Shown here piece after piece: positions 17,777 to 26,698 of a stretch of DNA of 64,000 bases (its first letter is position 1; every line of letters begins with the position of its first letter). The notes beneath the pieces were generated by a model, which was given only the letters and a program-made list of their open reading frames with translations, did no database searches and had not been told where the DNA came from. A program made the position numbers and the translations under genes. This DNA comes from Thiosocius sp942490985 (GTDB taxonomy: Bacteria > Pseudomonadota > Gammaproteobacteria > Chromatiales > Chromatiaceae): NCBI GenBank assembly GCA_942490985.1, contig CALNYW010000006.1:434001-498000 (forward strand), given 5' to 3'.

Positions 17777-19466
17777 GGCCGAGGCTATGTGTGAAAACGC
17801 GTTGATGGATAAACTTATTCCATAGTTTCTGCCTGAGGTGGTCACGAAGCGTTTCATTGAGGGTGCCGACAGAGATCAGAGCACTTTGTTTCCCGAGCGG
17901 CTTGATGATTTCATCGCGGAAAACAACCCGGTCCGAGTCGTAGAGGCGTTCGTTGAGGCCCTGGATCTCGGTGAGCTGGGCTTTGCAGGTATCAATCCCC
18001 ACGCGACCGGCCGTCCGTCGTACCACCCATCGGTAATGTTGAAGCTGTATATCTATGGCTATCTGAATCGCATCAATTCAAGTCGGCGTCTGGAGCGGGA
18101 GACGCAGCGCAACGTCGAATTGATGTGGCTGATTGAGCGGCTGTCGCCAGATTTCAAGACGATTGCTGATTTTCGCAAGGACAACGGCAAAGCGATCCGC
18201 GGTGTGTGTCGTGAGTTTGTCGTGCTGTGCCGACGTCTCGACCTGTTTACCGAGGCCATCGTCGCGATTGATGGCAGCAAGTTCAAGGCGGTCAACAATC
18301 GCGACAAGAACTTCACAGCGGCGAAGATGAAGCGGCGCCTGGAGCAGATCGACAAGAGTATCGCGCGTTACCTGGGGCAGCTCGACAGTGCTGACCATGA
18401 GGAGCCATCGATCGCAGAAGCTGCCAGCGAAAGGCTCAATGAAAAGATCGCCGCACTGAAGGAGGAGATGCAGCGTCTGAAGGCGCTTGAGGCGGAGATG
18501 AACGCGGCGCCGGACAAGCAGTTATCGCTGACGGATCCAGATGCACGCTCGATGAAGACGCGGGGCAACGGCATCGTCGGCTACAACGTCCAGACCGCTG
18601 TGGACGCTGAACATCACCTCATCGTCGCACACGATGTCATCAATACGGGTAGTGATCGCCACCAGCTTGCGACGATGGCAAAGCAGGCGCATCAGGCAAT
18701 GGGGGTTGAGAAGCTGACGGCCGTCGCTGATCGCGGCTATTACACGAGCGATGAGATTCTCGGGTGTGAGCAGGCCGGCATCACACCTGTGCTGCCGCGA
18801 CCCCAGACTTCGGACAAGCGGTCGAAAGGGCTATTCGGTCGCGATCGCTTCCACTATCAGTCTGACAGCAACACGTATCGCTGCCCAGCTGGCGAATCGC
18901 TTATCTGGCGTTTCAGGTGTATTGAGGGCGGACGCACACTCGATGTCTATTGGAGCTCGGCGTGTCCACATTGCCCGATCAAGGCACAGTGCACGCAGGG
19001 CGTTCAGCGTCGCATTAAACGCTGGGAGCATGAAGCGGTACTCGATGACATGCAGGCACGTCTCGATGCACAACCAGAAACGATGCGTGTGCGCCGGCAA
19101 ACCGTAGAGCATCCATTCGGGACGCTCAAGGCGTGGATGGGTGCCACACACTTTCTTACCCGGACACTTCCGCGTGTACGCACCGAGATGAGTCTGCATG
19201 TGCTTGCGTATAACCTGAAGCGAATGCTCGCGATCTTGGGAATTCAGCCGCTCATGGCGGCATTGAGGGCCTGAAGGCCTGTTCACTGCGAAAACTGACC
19301 TTTGGGCGACCCTCAGAGCGCCGAAGAGCCATTGCCGATGAGCGTCAGATCAGATCCACGGGATCGATAGCGACCCGCTAACAGCGCCTCAAACGGCGCT
19401 GACCACCTCAGTAAGTCGCTTGGCCATCGCTAGATGGTCGGAAAACGTTTTCACACGGCCTGGGCC
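17777..19466 (+). mobile_element. Complete IS1182-family insertion sequence
   Basis: The transposase gene is bracketed by imperfect terminal inverted repeats: GGCCGAGGCTATGTGTGAAA on the left and, reading inward from the right, GGCCCAGGCCGTGTGAAAAC, which align with one two-base gap. The element is about 1.69 kb, normal for the family. No convincing target-site duplication can be read directly. The same terminal sequence recurs at six other positions in this window. Confidence 0.85.
17838..19274 (+). CDS. IS1182-family transposase
   Basis: A DDE transposase of 478 residues with the usual IS1182 plan: N-terminal DUF772-type domain beginning after STLFPERLDDF and containing YHPSVMLKLYIYGYLNRI, first catalytic region at VAIDGSKFKAVN, a coiled-coil insertion (about residues 155-215), second region at VADRGYYTSDEI, zinc-finger-like cysteines (CPAGE, CPHCPIKAQC), and HPFGTLKAWMG near the C-terminus. 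The frame is uninterrupted, so the element may be active. The GTG start follows GAGG closely. A decayed relative lies at 39868-40560. Confidence 0.93.
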   Translation: MVTKRFIEGADRDQSTLFPERLDDFIAENNPVRVVEAFVEALDLGELGFAGINPHATGRPSYHPSVMLKLYIYGYLNRINSSRRLERETQRNVELMWLIERLSPDFKTIADFRKDNGKAIRGVCREFVVLCRRLDLFTEAIVAIDGSKFKAVNNRDKNFTAAKMKRRLEQIDKSIARYLGQLDSADHEEPSIAEAASERLNEKIAALKEEMQRLKALEAEMNAAPDKQLSLTDPDARSMKTRGNGIVGYNVQTAVDAEHHLIVAHDVINTGSDRHQLATMAKQAHQAMGVEKLTAVADRGYYTSDEILGCEQAGITPVLPRPQTSDKRSKGLFGRDRFHYQSDSNTYRCPAGESLIWRFRCIEGGRTLDVYWSSACPHCPIKAQCTQGVQRRIKRWEHEAVLDDMQARLDAQPETMRVRRQTVEHPFGTLKAWMGATHFLTRTLPRVRTEMSLHVLAYNLKRMLAILGIQPLMAALRA

Positions 19467-19522
19467 GCAAGCGGGCGAACAAACCGTCTTGCCCGACTGC
19501 GGAGCGATCCCAGTGATCGGCT

Positions 19523-20614
19523 TCACGCATCGAACAAACCCTGAGCCTTGGTAATCGCGCCCTCAGCGTCTAACGCTGCTCCATCCGCATCCACTGCCGA
19601 CCAGAGGTTACGATCTAGCTGGAAAGGATAACCCCCGACAAGGATTCTGACTTTCCTGCATTCGGGTGTCCGGCGAACCGCAAGGATCAGCTCGGCGACG
19701 ACCGGAACGTTACTAGTGATCGTGGCTGAAATACCCAGAATGTCTGCCTTTCTGTCGATCAGTTCACCGATCACACTGTCAGTCGGCGTATTCGCCCCAA
19801 GGTAGTAACTCTTCCATCCTGCCATTTCGAAGAAATCCGCGACCATTCGGATTCCAATTTCATGCTGATCGCCTGCTACACAGGTCGTCACGCTAACCCG
19901 TCCATTCTTCTCCTGGTTAGCAACAATATGCGGCTGTAGCTGCGACATTGTGGACTGTATCGCCGCAGTGCAGAAATGCTCACGAGCAACATCGATCACG
20001 TTCGTCTGCCATAGGCGGCCAATCTCATAGAGTGTGGGCTGCAGTACATTCAGGTAAATATCCCGAACGCTATTGCCACCTTCCACAGCATCTAGGATCA
20101 ACTGGCTGGCTGACCGGCGCTCCCCTCGAATCAGTAATTGAAGGAATTGCCGAGCGAGCGCAGCGTGCACATCGGTCGATTCTAAGAATGAGGGGAGCTC
20201 GGCGGGTAAAGAGGGCAACCGTTCGATGGCATTGCTGACAAAGCTGATTGCCACCTCCGCGGAACCGCGCGGCAGCTCAAATCGCAGCGCATCACAGAGA
20301 CAGTGGAGGTTAGACGCCAGATCAGTAGGCTGAAATCCACGTTTGGTAAGAGCCACTTTGGCCCACCCAGCGTAGTCAACGAACAACTCCGGATTTCCGG
20401 CAAAAAGCGCCGCCCCGAGATTAGACAGTTGGTAATGGCAATCTTGAAGCGTGGTGCCCGCTGATTTGGAACATTGATCGTTCAGCTGCGGCTGTCGGCA
20501 AAACTCCATGGAAGCATGAGTGGTTGCCAGCTCGGTAATCTCTCGCAGCACGGATACGCCGACTGCTCTGGCGGATGTTGCCTTTGAATTCGATTTACGG
20601 TCATACACAGTCAA
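19523..20614 (-). CDS. B12-binding protein with CarH-type photoreceptor motif
   Basis: A 363-residue soluble protein with an unrecognised N-terminal region (1-130), a helical B12-binding cap (about 135-225) and a Rossmann-type cobalamin-binding domain (about 238-360). The lower-ligand motif is DQHEIG (residues 249-254, His251). The cap has Trp202 followed nine residues later by Glu212-His213, the W-x9-EH signature of the CarH/LitR adenosylcobalamin photoreceptors, where that histidine becomes a cobalt ligand after light breaks the Co-C bond. No HTH domain is obvious, so it is more likely a signalling or partner-binding light sensor than a direct repressor. Methyl-transfer partners are absent nearby. 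Confidence 0.82.
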   Translation of the reverse strand: MTVYDRKSNSKATSARAVGVSVLREITELATTHASMEFCRQPQLNDQCSKSAGTTLQDCHYQLSNLGAALFAGNPELFVDYAGWAKVALTKRGFQPTDLASNLHCLCDALRFELPRGSAEVAISFVSNAIERLPSLPAELPSFLESTDVHAALARQFLQLLIRGERRSASQLILDAVEGGNSVRDIYLNVLQPTLYEIGRLWQTNVIDVAREHFCTAAIQSTMSQLQPHIVANQEKNGRVSVTTCVAGDQHEIGIRMVADFFEMAGWKSYYLGANTPTDSVIGELIDRKADILGISATITSNVPVVAELILAVRRTPECRKVRILVGGYPFQLDRNLWSAVDADGAALDAEGAITKAQGLFDA

Positions 20615-20864
20615 GCATCCGTGTCCTGCGGCATTATCTGACCATCGTCAGCGTTGGTCAGAAGCCACATGATTTAAAAAAAGTATAGGCCAGGAGCCGA
20701 TGATATTTTCTTGAGGAACACCGCATGCCGGTTTCAATTGATACCTGAGGCCGAACTTTACGATGGCCGATCTCCCGCGCAACTTGGGCTGGCAAATTCC
20801 TTAGCACGCGTATCCGGCGGCGTCGTTAGGGCCGCTTGTGGCCGTTATCAACTGCGCGCACCAG

Positions 20865-21584
20865 TTAAAAAAACTGATCGTGCGGTATGAGGCGGTACTT
20901 TGATGATGGCTCCTTGCACACCGGACAGGCATCGTGCGGCACCTCGGTGACGGTGGAACCACAGACTTGGCAAACAAAGTAGTGGTCTGTCCTCTCGTCA
21001 ATCTTTCTTGCAACGGATTCAAAGAAATCAGGCGTCCAGCGTCGGACTTTCTCGATAATTTCCAGATGCTGTTTGTGTGAAGCCCATGAATACTGGATAA
21101 CAGCAATAGTATCCGCATGGCCCTCGGCGTTCACAGCATTGAGAAGAGCGGGGTAAGTTTTCTCGATCGACCTCAGCTCGCTTTCCGCGGCAAATATCAA
21201 ATTCTCTTTAGCGTTTCCCAAACGGGGCATTGACTGCTTCGGTATCTCGACCAGCTCGCCGAGCGTTGCCAGCACCCGCGTGTAGTTTTGCGCATGGATA
21301 AGCTCCGACGTTGCCAAAGCGGTGTAGAGATACGCCAACCCCTTATACCCTTCGGTTTTGGCCAGTTCACCGAACTGCACGTAACGGTTTTTGGCGGCTG
21401 CCTCTTTGGCGATTCCTTCTTTTAATGCATCGACGGAATTGACGTAATTCTGTGCGGCTGACGCGATCCGCAAAAAGCGCAGTTCTAGCAGCCCGATCAG
21501 GCCAAGTACACCAGCGGATAGGACCAGCCGCCTGCGCGCCAGATCAAAATTGGATCGTTGCGATTGATAGGACATACCTGCCAC
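20865..21584 (-). CDS. Membrane-anchored rubrerythrin
   Basis: Rubrerythrins are di-iron peroxidases that remove H2O2 using electrons from a rubredoxin centre. After an N-terminal hydrophobic helix (about residues 18-40) comes a ferritin-like four-helix domain with the di-iron glutamates and histidine (GIAKEAAAKNRY, ATSELIHAQNY, AAESELRSIEK, WASHKQHLEI). A C-terminal rubredoxin domain has CQVCG and CPVCK. The leader, which could act as an anchor or export signal, is unusual, since most rubrerythrins are cytoplasmic. A start at the internal Met at 21572 is equally possible. It is a single gene beside the B12 protein, on the same strand with a 250-base gap. Confidence 0.9.
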   Translation of the reverse strand: MAGMSYQSQRSNFDLARRRLVLSAGVLGLIGLLELRFLRIASAAQNYVNSVDALKEGIAKEAAAKNRYVQFGELAKTEGYKGLAYLYTALATSELIHAQNYTRVLATLGELVEIPKQSMPRLGNAKENLIFAAESELRSIEKTYPALLNAVNAEGHADTIAVIQYSWASHKQHLEIIEKVRRWTPDFFESVARKIDERTDHYFVCQVCGSTVTEVPHDACPVCKEPSSKYRLIPHDQFF

Positions 21585-21751
21585 TCCAACAGGCCCGTGC
21601 TATTGGAAGTATGGTCCCTCAGACCACCGCCCAACTGGCCGGGGTCGTGGCACTTAACCGACACTTGACCGGCGTCAATCAAATGTCAGGAAAGTTTCAT
21701 TCGCCAGCTACTCGTCCGCTCCCGACAGGAGCGCGATGATGCCCACTCAAG

Positions 21752-21775
21752 AACGCCAGCTCGACAGGTGGCGTT
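21752..21775. repeat. Dispersed hairpin, copy near 21.76 kb
   Basis: AACGCCAGC and GGTGGCGTT form a stem around TCGACA, very like the hairpin at 8290-8313. It is followed about 28 bases later by GAGACATTCG, as in the copy at 40831-40910. Confidence 0.6.
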
Positions 21776-21802
21776 GTCTCGTGTTCAGCGCAGCAGGCAT
21801 GA

Positions 21803-21999
21803 GAGACATTCGTCACCAATGGCAATCACAGAAAGCGTGGTACGCGAAGTCGTAAAGTTTTCCCGATACACTCAGATGCGTCACCGCTACCGTCGTCATT
21901 CCCGCGCAGGCGGGAATGACGGAACGGTGTATCCCCGAGGTAGCCGCGCGTTCTCGTGCGATTGTGCCTTTTGCCATCGCGCGATGTCCGCAGTTGGCC
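21803..21999 (+). repeat. Empty form of the GIY-YIG repeat unit
   Basis: The left arm, from GAGACATTCG through GCGTGGTACG and CACCGCTACCGTCG, and the right arm, from GGGAATGACGGAAC through GCCGCGCGTTCTCGTGCG to CCGCAGTTGGCCGA, match the two arms at 40901-41020 and 41362-41456. Here they meet at a single palindrome (GTCATTCCCGC, CA, GGCGGGAATGAC) near 21895-21921 with no gene between them. Confidence 0.75.
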
Positions 22000-22185
22000 G
22001 AGGGTGTGTGAAAACTCTGTGGGTCGCACATAGCAAAGACCGCACTTAAGCTACGGTGCAGGAGATCGCTCTGCCCCAGGACTCCACGAACCGGTCGAGA
22101 GTAGGGCACCTGCTTCACTTCGATTATCCGCAAGCTCAGATTCGATTTCAGACGGCCATTTTTTAGTTTTCACATCACCTCGGCC
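21996..22185. mobile_element. MITE-like element with IS1182-type ends, copy A
   Basis: The left end GGCCGAGGGTGTGTGAAAAC and the right end, read inward, GGCCGAGGTGATGTGAAAAC match at 18 of 21 positions (counting the next T). Both resemble the ends of the intact IS1182 element. The 190-bp interior has no gene. It could be mobilised by the IS1182 transposase if the ends are still recognised. Confidence 0.65.
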
Positions 22186-22330
22186 GGGTGCTGTCATGGA
22201 GGCGAAGACTGAGCGATTCAATCAGGAATGCTGCAGCGACCGGAAGCCGAAAGATTCATCTTTCTGTCCCGTTTGTACGCGTCTCGTGATTCATGTGGTT
22301 GTGGTCCCAGGTGGTCGGGCTATCAGGCTG

Positions 22331-22624
22331 TTATTCGAACGGGGTGAACCGGCTCCCCCGCTCGGTCATATCGATGAGTAAGGCCAGTGCGCAATAGCAG
22401 AGCGAGGCCAGCGGCAGCCAGCTGAACCCCTCAAAGAGCATCGCCAGGGTTAGGCCGAACGAGACGACGGCGAGCAGGGCTGCGACACCCTGGCGTCGGC
22501 GGGTCCTCTCATCGACAGTGAAGCGTCCCCCACAGAAGGGGCATTGCCGGTATGGCTTGGCGGAGAACTGCTTACTCAGTCTCCCGGCGCTGATCTCCTT
22601 GTTGCAGTGGGGACAATTTGGCAT
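22331..22624 (-). CDS. Small zinc-ribbon membrane protein
   Basis: A 97-residue protein with an N-terminal zinc ribbon (CPHC at residues 4-7 and CPFC near 28-31) followed by two transmembrane helices (about residues 47-65 and 67-85). Small proteins of this plan are common and mostly uncharacterised; a role in membrane-protein quality control or metal sensing is possible but not shown. No operon partner is visible. The four evenly placed cysteines and hydrophobic hairpin make a real gene likely. Confidence 0.65.
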   Translation of the reverse strand: MPNCPHCNKEISAGRLSKQFSAKPYRQCPFCGGRFTVDERTRRRQGVAALLAVVSFGLTLAMLFEGFSWLPLASLCYCALALLIDMTERGSRFTPFE

Positions 22625-22989
22625 ATGCCAGCTTTAACCACGAACATTGGCCGCGCAAGCGCCGAACAGCATACCGACCCAGAGAATGACCGGCTTTGAC
22701 CGACAAGAGAAGGAATCACCACACTTCCCGGAAAGCCTGGGCGTCCTGCTGAGATTTGTGGCAGGAACCGACGCGAAGCTGACCCAGAAAGATTCCCTGT
22801 CGAAGGCGATTTCTGTCTTTGCCAGCGAGTCGGGTTGTGCGACTGGTAACGAACCATAGCAGTTACAAAGACAACGGCTGATTCCCGCTACTGAACGAGG
22901 CACATTGGACGTCCGCTACCAACACAGATCGTAAGCAGCCCACATCGCTGAACCTATACTTGTTAGTGAGGTTGTGAGCGACTTGGTAG
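22625..22989. other. Intergenic region
   Basis: No supported gene. GCTACCAACACAGATCGT near 22916 belongs to the recurring ACCAACAC motif seen at the ends of dispersed repeats. Confidence 0.45.
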
Positions 22990-23667
22990 ATGAGACTGAT
23001 TCGCATCTTTGGGGTGTTTGCATTGGCTCTTATCGTCTCGATGAGCGCCGAGGGAGAGGTTTATAGGTGGGTAGACGAGGCCGGCACCGTCCATTTTGGC
23101 GATCATCCACCCAACATCGATCAAGTCCAAGAGATCACTCCGAAAACGCACCAGCCTGATCTTCTTGATCCGGGAGAGTTACGTCGGCAACGTCTATTGA
23201 ACAAAGCCAACAAAGATGCGGCTGAGCGGCTGCAACGACGATATGAAGAAGATCAGTCCGAAAAAATGGCCCAGGAAAATAAAAGACTGATCGACTCACG
23301 ATGTATGGAAATGCGACGGCAACTCGATATTTTGCGGTATCAGATGCCGGCCTACTTGGATGAACAAGGTAAATACCGAGTCAAGTGGTTGGAAGATGCC
23401 TATACAGGCCAGCGGCAATATATCGATGATGCTACTCGCGCTGCAGAAATCAAAAGCCTCGAAGGACGAATCGAAGCGAAGTGCAAACACCAGGATCCTG
23501 AATCTTCACAAAGCGCTGCACATCGTCAGAACTATATGATCGAAAAATGCACCGCAGCGCAAATTGCGTTTGAGGCGATAGTAGACCCTAAGAAGAGGTC
23601 CACAAGGGACGACATAGAAAAAGCCCGACGAAAAGTTCGGTTCTTTTGTGGTCAAAGCCCGCCGTGA
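22990..23667 (+). CDS. Secreted DUF4124 protein
   Basis: A 225-residue protein with a signal peptide (about residues 1-22) followed at once by the DUF4124 motif GEVYRWVDEAGTVHFGD, a small beta-rich domain found in many gammaproteobacterial envelope proteins. The rest is a long, charged, probably coiled-coil region with scattered cysteines (CMEM, CKH, CTAAQ, FFCG). It likely acts in the periplasm or cell envelope. The function of DUF4124 is unknown. It is a single gene. Confidence 0.82.
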   Translation: MRLIRIFGVFALALIVSMSAEGEVYRWVDEAGTVHFGDHPPNIDQVQEITPKTHQPDLLDPGELRRQRLLNKANKDAAERLQRRYEEDQSEKMAQENKRLIDSRCMEMRRQLDILRYQMPAYLDEQGKYRVKWLEDAYTGQRQYIDDATRAAEIKSLEGRIEAKCKHQDPESSQSAAHRQNYMIEKCTAAQIAFEAIVDPKKRSTRDDIEKARRKVRFFCGQSPP

Positions 23668-23840
23668 ATCCTGTTGAGCCAACCTCAACGGTAACCACCG
23701 GAATCTGCCAAGCTGGCTCAGAGGTCGTCACGCGAAAAACCTGTAATGCGGCTTAGGTGGCGAAAATTTAGACGCACTGTTGGCGGCGGCTACCAACACC
23801 AGACGGTTATTCGGTTAGACAAGTCGTCTAAAATTCCACT

Positions 23841-24533
23841 ATGCAACTGATCATCGGCAACAAGATTTACTCATCGTGGTCCCTGCGGCCCTGGATTTTG
23901 ATGCGTGCCCTTGGCATAGCCTTCACGGAGCGACTCATCCGGCTCGATGCGCCTGATTTCGATACTCAATTAGCCTCTGTGTACGACGGCTCGACCGTGC
24001 CGGTTTTGATTGATAACGACACGGTCGTCTGGGAGAGCCTCGCCATCATCGAGTATCTGGCCGACCGCTATCCCACACTCGACATCTGGCCGCAGCAGGC
24101 AGACGCGCGTGCGCTGGCACGCTCGATGTCGGCGGAAATGCATGCTGGTTTTACTGCTCTACGAAAAGAATGCCCGATGAATCTCGGCAAGCGCTATGCA
24201 TCCCGAGATCGCGGCACCGGCTGCACGGCCGATGTAGCCCGCATCTGCTGGCTATGGCGCAAGGCACGCGAAACTTTCGGTCGACATACCGGCGACCCTT
24301 TTCTCTTCGGCACCTTTAGTGCTGCCGACGCTATGTACACACCGGTTGTAACACGATTGGACACCTATGCCATCGAAGTGCCAGCTGACGCGCGTGCCTA
24401 CATGGATGCAATACTTGGGTCTGCGGCGTTCTCTGAATGGAGAACAGCTGCGTTGCTGGAACCGTGGGTTTTCGATGCAGACGAGATTGACGAAGTTGCG
24501 GTCAATGATCTCCGGAATACATTGGCTCAATGA
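23841..24533 (+). CDS. Glutathione S-transferase family protein
   Basis: A 230-residue cytoplasmic protein with an N-terminal thioredoxin-fold domain (about 1-80) including IGNKIYSSWSLRPWI, which holds the likely catalytic serine, and GSTVPVLIDNDTVVWESLAI, with the cis-proline glutathione site and the WESLAI loop. A helical C-terminal domain follows (about 90-215). SSWSLRPW is typical of a bacterial GST subgroup. The substrate cannot be told. It stands alone, with the next gene convergent. Confidence 0.9.
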   Translation: MQLIIGNKIYSSWSLRPWILMRALGIAFTERLIRLDAPDFDTQLASVYDGSTVPVLIDNDTVVWESLAIIEYLADRYPTLDIWPQQADARALARSMSAEMHAGFTALRKECPMNLGKRYASRDRGTGCTADVARICWLWRKARETFGRHTGDPFLFGTFSAADAMYTPVVTRLDTYAIEVPADARAYMDAILGSAAFSEWRTAALLEPWVFDADEIDEVAVNDLRNTLAQ

Positions 24534-24779
24534 TTGGTAAGAACCGGTAACTTTCCCCCGCGTAAAAATATCTGAAGACTGCTTGTGCCGACAAGAGGCA
24601 AAAGAGCTGCCGAACCCCTAAGGCCCTGTGATTTCTTCTGGCGTTCAGCAATGAACTGCTTCCCCGTCAAACCATCTCTCAGCAGGTCCAGTTGCTAAGG
24701 CGACGTGCCGAGTGCACCTTCATTGCTGTTGCAGAAAGATGCGCGGCGGCCGGTCGGATGCCGGCCGCCACGCTGACGA

Positions 24780-26090
24780 TTAAAGAATGTAACCACGCTC
24801 ATCGTGCATCGCGAGGTCGAGCCCCTCGGTTTCCTGGTCCTCAGAAACCCGCAGACCGATGGTCATGTCGATGATCTTCAACAGGATGAAGCTCACGATG
24901 CCACCATAAACCAGGGTTCCGAGCACCGAGACAAACTGCACCCAAACCTGGCTGCCGATTGTCATGCCCTCGGCGAGGCCCGCACCGCCCAGACTCGCAT
25001 CCGCGAATACGCCGGTCAAAATCGCCCCAACGATGCCGGCAACACCATGCACGCCCCAGACGTCGAGGGAGTCGTCATAGCCAAGCGCGCTTTTCACTTT
25101 GGTTGATGCGATCCATGCGAAAAAGGAACCGGCAAAGCCGATGGCGATCGCGCCCATCGGACCAGCGGTACCCGAGGCTGGTGTAATCGCCACGAGACCG
25201 GCGACGGCACCGGTGGCGATGCCCAGTACGGAGGGCTTACCGTGGCTGACCCACTCGAGGAACATCCACGTCAAGCATGCCGTCGCGGTGGCAAGCTGGG
25301 TTACGGTCATGGCCATACCGGCCGTCCCGTCCGCCGACAGCTGCGAACCCGCGTTGAAGCCAAACCATCCCACCCACAGCATCGATGCGCCGATAACCGT
25401 GAGGCTAAGATTATGCGGTGGCATGGCTGTCGTGGGGTAACCCTTGCGCTTGCCGAGCACGAGAGCCGCTACCAGCGCCGCGACACCGGCGTTGATGTGG
25501 ACCACCGTGCCACCGGCAAAATCCAGTGCACCCATATCCGCGATCCAGCCACCGCCCCATACCCAGTGCCAGATCGGCACGTAGACCAACGTCAACCATG
25601 CCGCCATGAACAGAAGCATGGCGGAAAACTTCATGCGTTCCGCAAACGCACCCACGATCAGCGCTGGCGTGATAACAGCAAACGTCATCTGGAACGTCAT
25701 GAAGACTGACTCGGGGATGGTTCCAACCAATGAGTCCACCGTGATTCCCGAAAGAAACAACTTATCCAGCCCGCCAATCCATTGGTTCAAAGCGCCACCG
25801 TCGGTGGAGGCCAGGCTGTAACCGTAGATTGCCCAAAGCAGACTCATCAGGCCTGTCAACGCGAAGCATTGCATGAGTACGGACAATACATTCTTGGAAC
25901 GGACTAGCCCTGCGTAAAACAATGAAAGCCCCGGAATGGTCATTAGCAGAACCAGGGCAGTGGCCGTAATCATCCAAGCGGTGTCGCCGCTGTTGAGGGT
26001 GGACTCTTCCGCCATAACAAGCGACGGGAGTACAGCGAGCAAGCCAAAGAGAAAGGTACGACTCAGCCAAGCATTTTTTGAATTTTTCAT
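24780..26090 (-). CDS. amtB: Ammonium transporter AmtB
   Basis: Amt/Rh channel protein of 436 residues that takes up ammonium across the inner membrane. A signal peptide (about 1-27) precedes eleven transmembrane helices. Family landmarks are GLSLFYAGLVRSKNVLS, FQMTFAVITPALIVGAFAER, DFAGGTVVHINAG with the first pore histidine, and WGVHGVAGIVGAILTGVFA with the second. It lies just downstream of glnK on the same strand, 21 bases away, the classic pair in which GlnK plugs AmtB when nitrogen is sufficient. GGGAG precedes the ATG. Confidence 0.96.
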   Translation of the reverse strand: MKNSKNAWLSRTFLFGLLAVLPSLVMAEESTLNSGDTAWMITATALVLLMTIPGLSLFYAGLVRSKNVLSVLMQCFALTGLMSLLWAIYGYSLASTDGGALNQWIGGLDKLFLSGITVDSLVGTIPESVFMTFQMTFAVITPALIVGAFAERMKFSAMLLFMAAWLTLVYVPIWHWVWGGGWIADMGALDFAGGTVVHINAGVAALVAALVLGKRKGYPTTAMPPHNLSLTVIGASMLWVGWFGFNAGSQLSADGTAGMAMTVTQLATATACLTWMFLEWVSHGKPSVLGIATGAVAGLVAITPASGTAGPMGAIAIGFAGSFFAWIASTKVKSALGYDDSLDVWGVHGVAGIVGAILTGVFADASLGGAGLAEGMTIGSQVWVQFVSVLGTLVYGGIVSFILLKIIDMTIGLRVSEDQETEGLDLAMHDERGYIL

Positions 26091-26111
26091 AGTGAACTCC
26101 CAGCGATGAAT

Positions 26112-26450
26112 TTAAAGCGCATCCGTTCCGACCTCGCCCGTGCGGATTCGGATCGCCCCGACGAAATCAAAGACGAAGATCTTGCCGTCGCCGATCCTGC
26201 CGGTCTCAGCGGCGCCCGAGATGGCTTCAATGACGGGAGTGATTTCGCTGTCGTCGACGGCGACCTCGACTTTCACTTTGGGGAGAAACTCCACCTGATA
26301 CTCGGCGCCTCGATAGGTTTCGGTGTGTCCCTTTTGACGCCCGAAGCCCTTCACCTCAGTCACCGTAATCCCGGTCGCACCAATATCGGACAGTGCCTCT
26401 CGGACGTCATCAAGCTTGAAGGGATTGATAATGGCTGAAACCAGCTTCAT
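26112..26450 (-). CDS. glnK: Nitrogen regulatory PII protein GlnK
   Basis: A 112-residue PII signalling protein: MKLVSAIINPFKLDDVREAL, then the T-loop GFGRQKGHTETYRGAEY with the uridylylated tyrosine at position 51, and the C-terminal GDGKIFVFDFVGAIRIRTGE. It integrates 2-oxoglutarate, ATP/ADP and glutamine signals and regulates AmtB, encoded immediately downstream. A well-formed sigma-54 promoter lies about 105 bases upstream. By contrast, the PII-like proteins at 16.7-17.5 kb lack this T-loop. Confidence 0.96.
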   Translation of the reverse strand: MKLVSAIINPFKLDDVREALSDIGATGITVTEVKGFGRQKGHTETYRGAEYQVEFLPKVKVEVAVDDSEITPVIEAISGAAETGRIGDGKIFVFDFVGAIRIRTGEVGTDAL

Positions 26451-26555
26451 GTCATGATTCTCCTAGGCGAGCGAGCTGTTCACCGGCGGCATTGCTAGCG
26501 TCGACACATCGAGGCTTGGCGGAGCGAGCGGATTTGCGTTTTCAGAGCGCAACGC

Positions 26556-26572
26556 AGCACAGAGCGTGCCAA
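26556..26572 (-). promoter_or_regulatory. Sigma-54 promoter of glnK-amtB
   Basis: On the minus strand the sequence is TTGGCACG, four bases, then GTGCT, with the GG and GC pairs twelve bases apart as required for -24/-12 promoters. It matches the consensus YTGGCACG-N4-TTGCW at all but one position. It stands about 105 bases upstream of glnK, as expected for NtrC-activated transcription. A TGCACC half-site lies further upstream near 26690. Confidence 0.8.
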
Positions 26573-26698
26573 TCGAATTTCTACCTCAAAGATTCAGGGC
26601 CTTTCGCCCTAATCACCAAATCGGGCAACTGGTACCCACGCAAGAATCCGCACCAAAATCGACCGCCTTGCTGGCCACGGCTAGCGTTTTGCACCATG

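Larger units (their letters stand above)
21585..22330. other. Repeat-rich intergenic region
   Basis: No gene is supported. The region holds a dispersed hairpin (21752-21775), the homologue of the GIY-YIG-bearing repeat unit but without the gene (21803-21999), and a 190-bp MITE-like element (21996-22185). Each is listed separately. Confidence 0.7.

Noticed and set aside
22634..22903. 89-codon minus-strand frame next to the zinc-ribbon gene
   Set aside because: No convincing start or composition; it overlaps the recurring ACCAACAC-type intergenic DNA and another frame.
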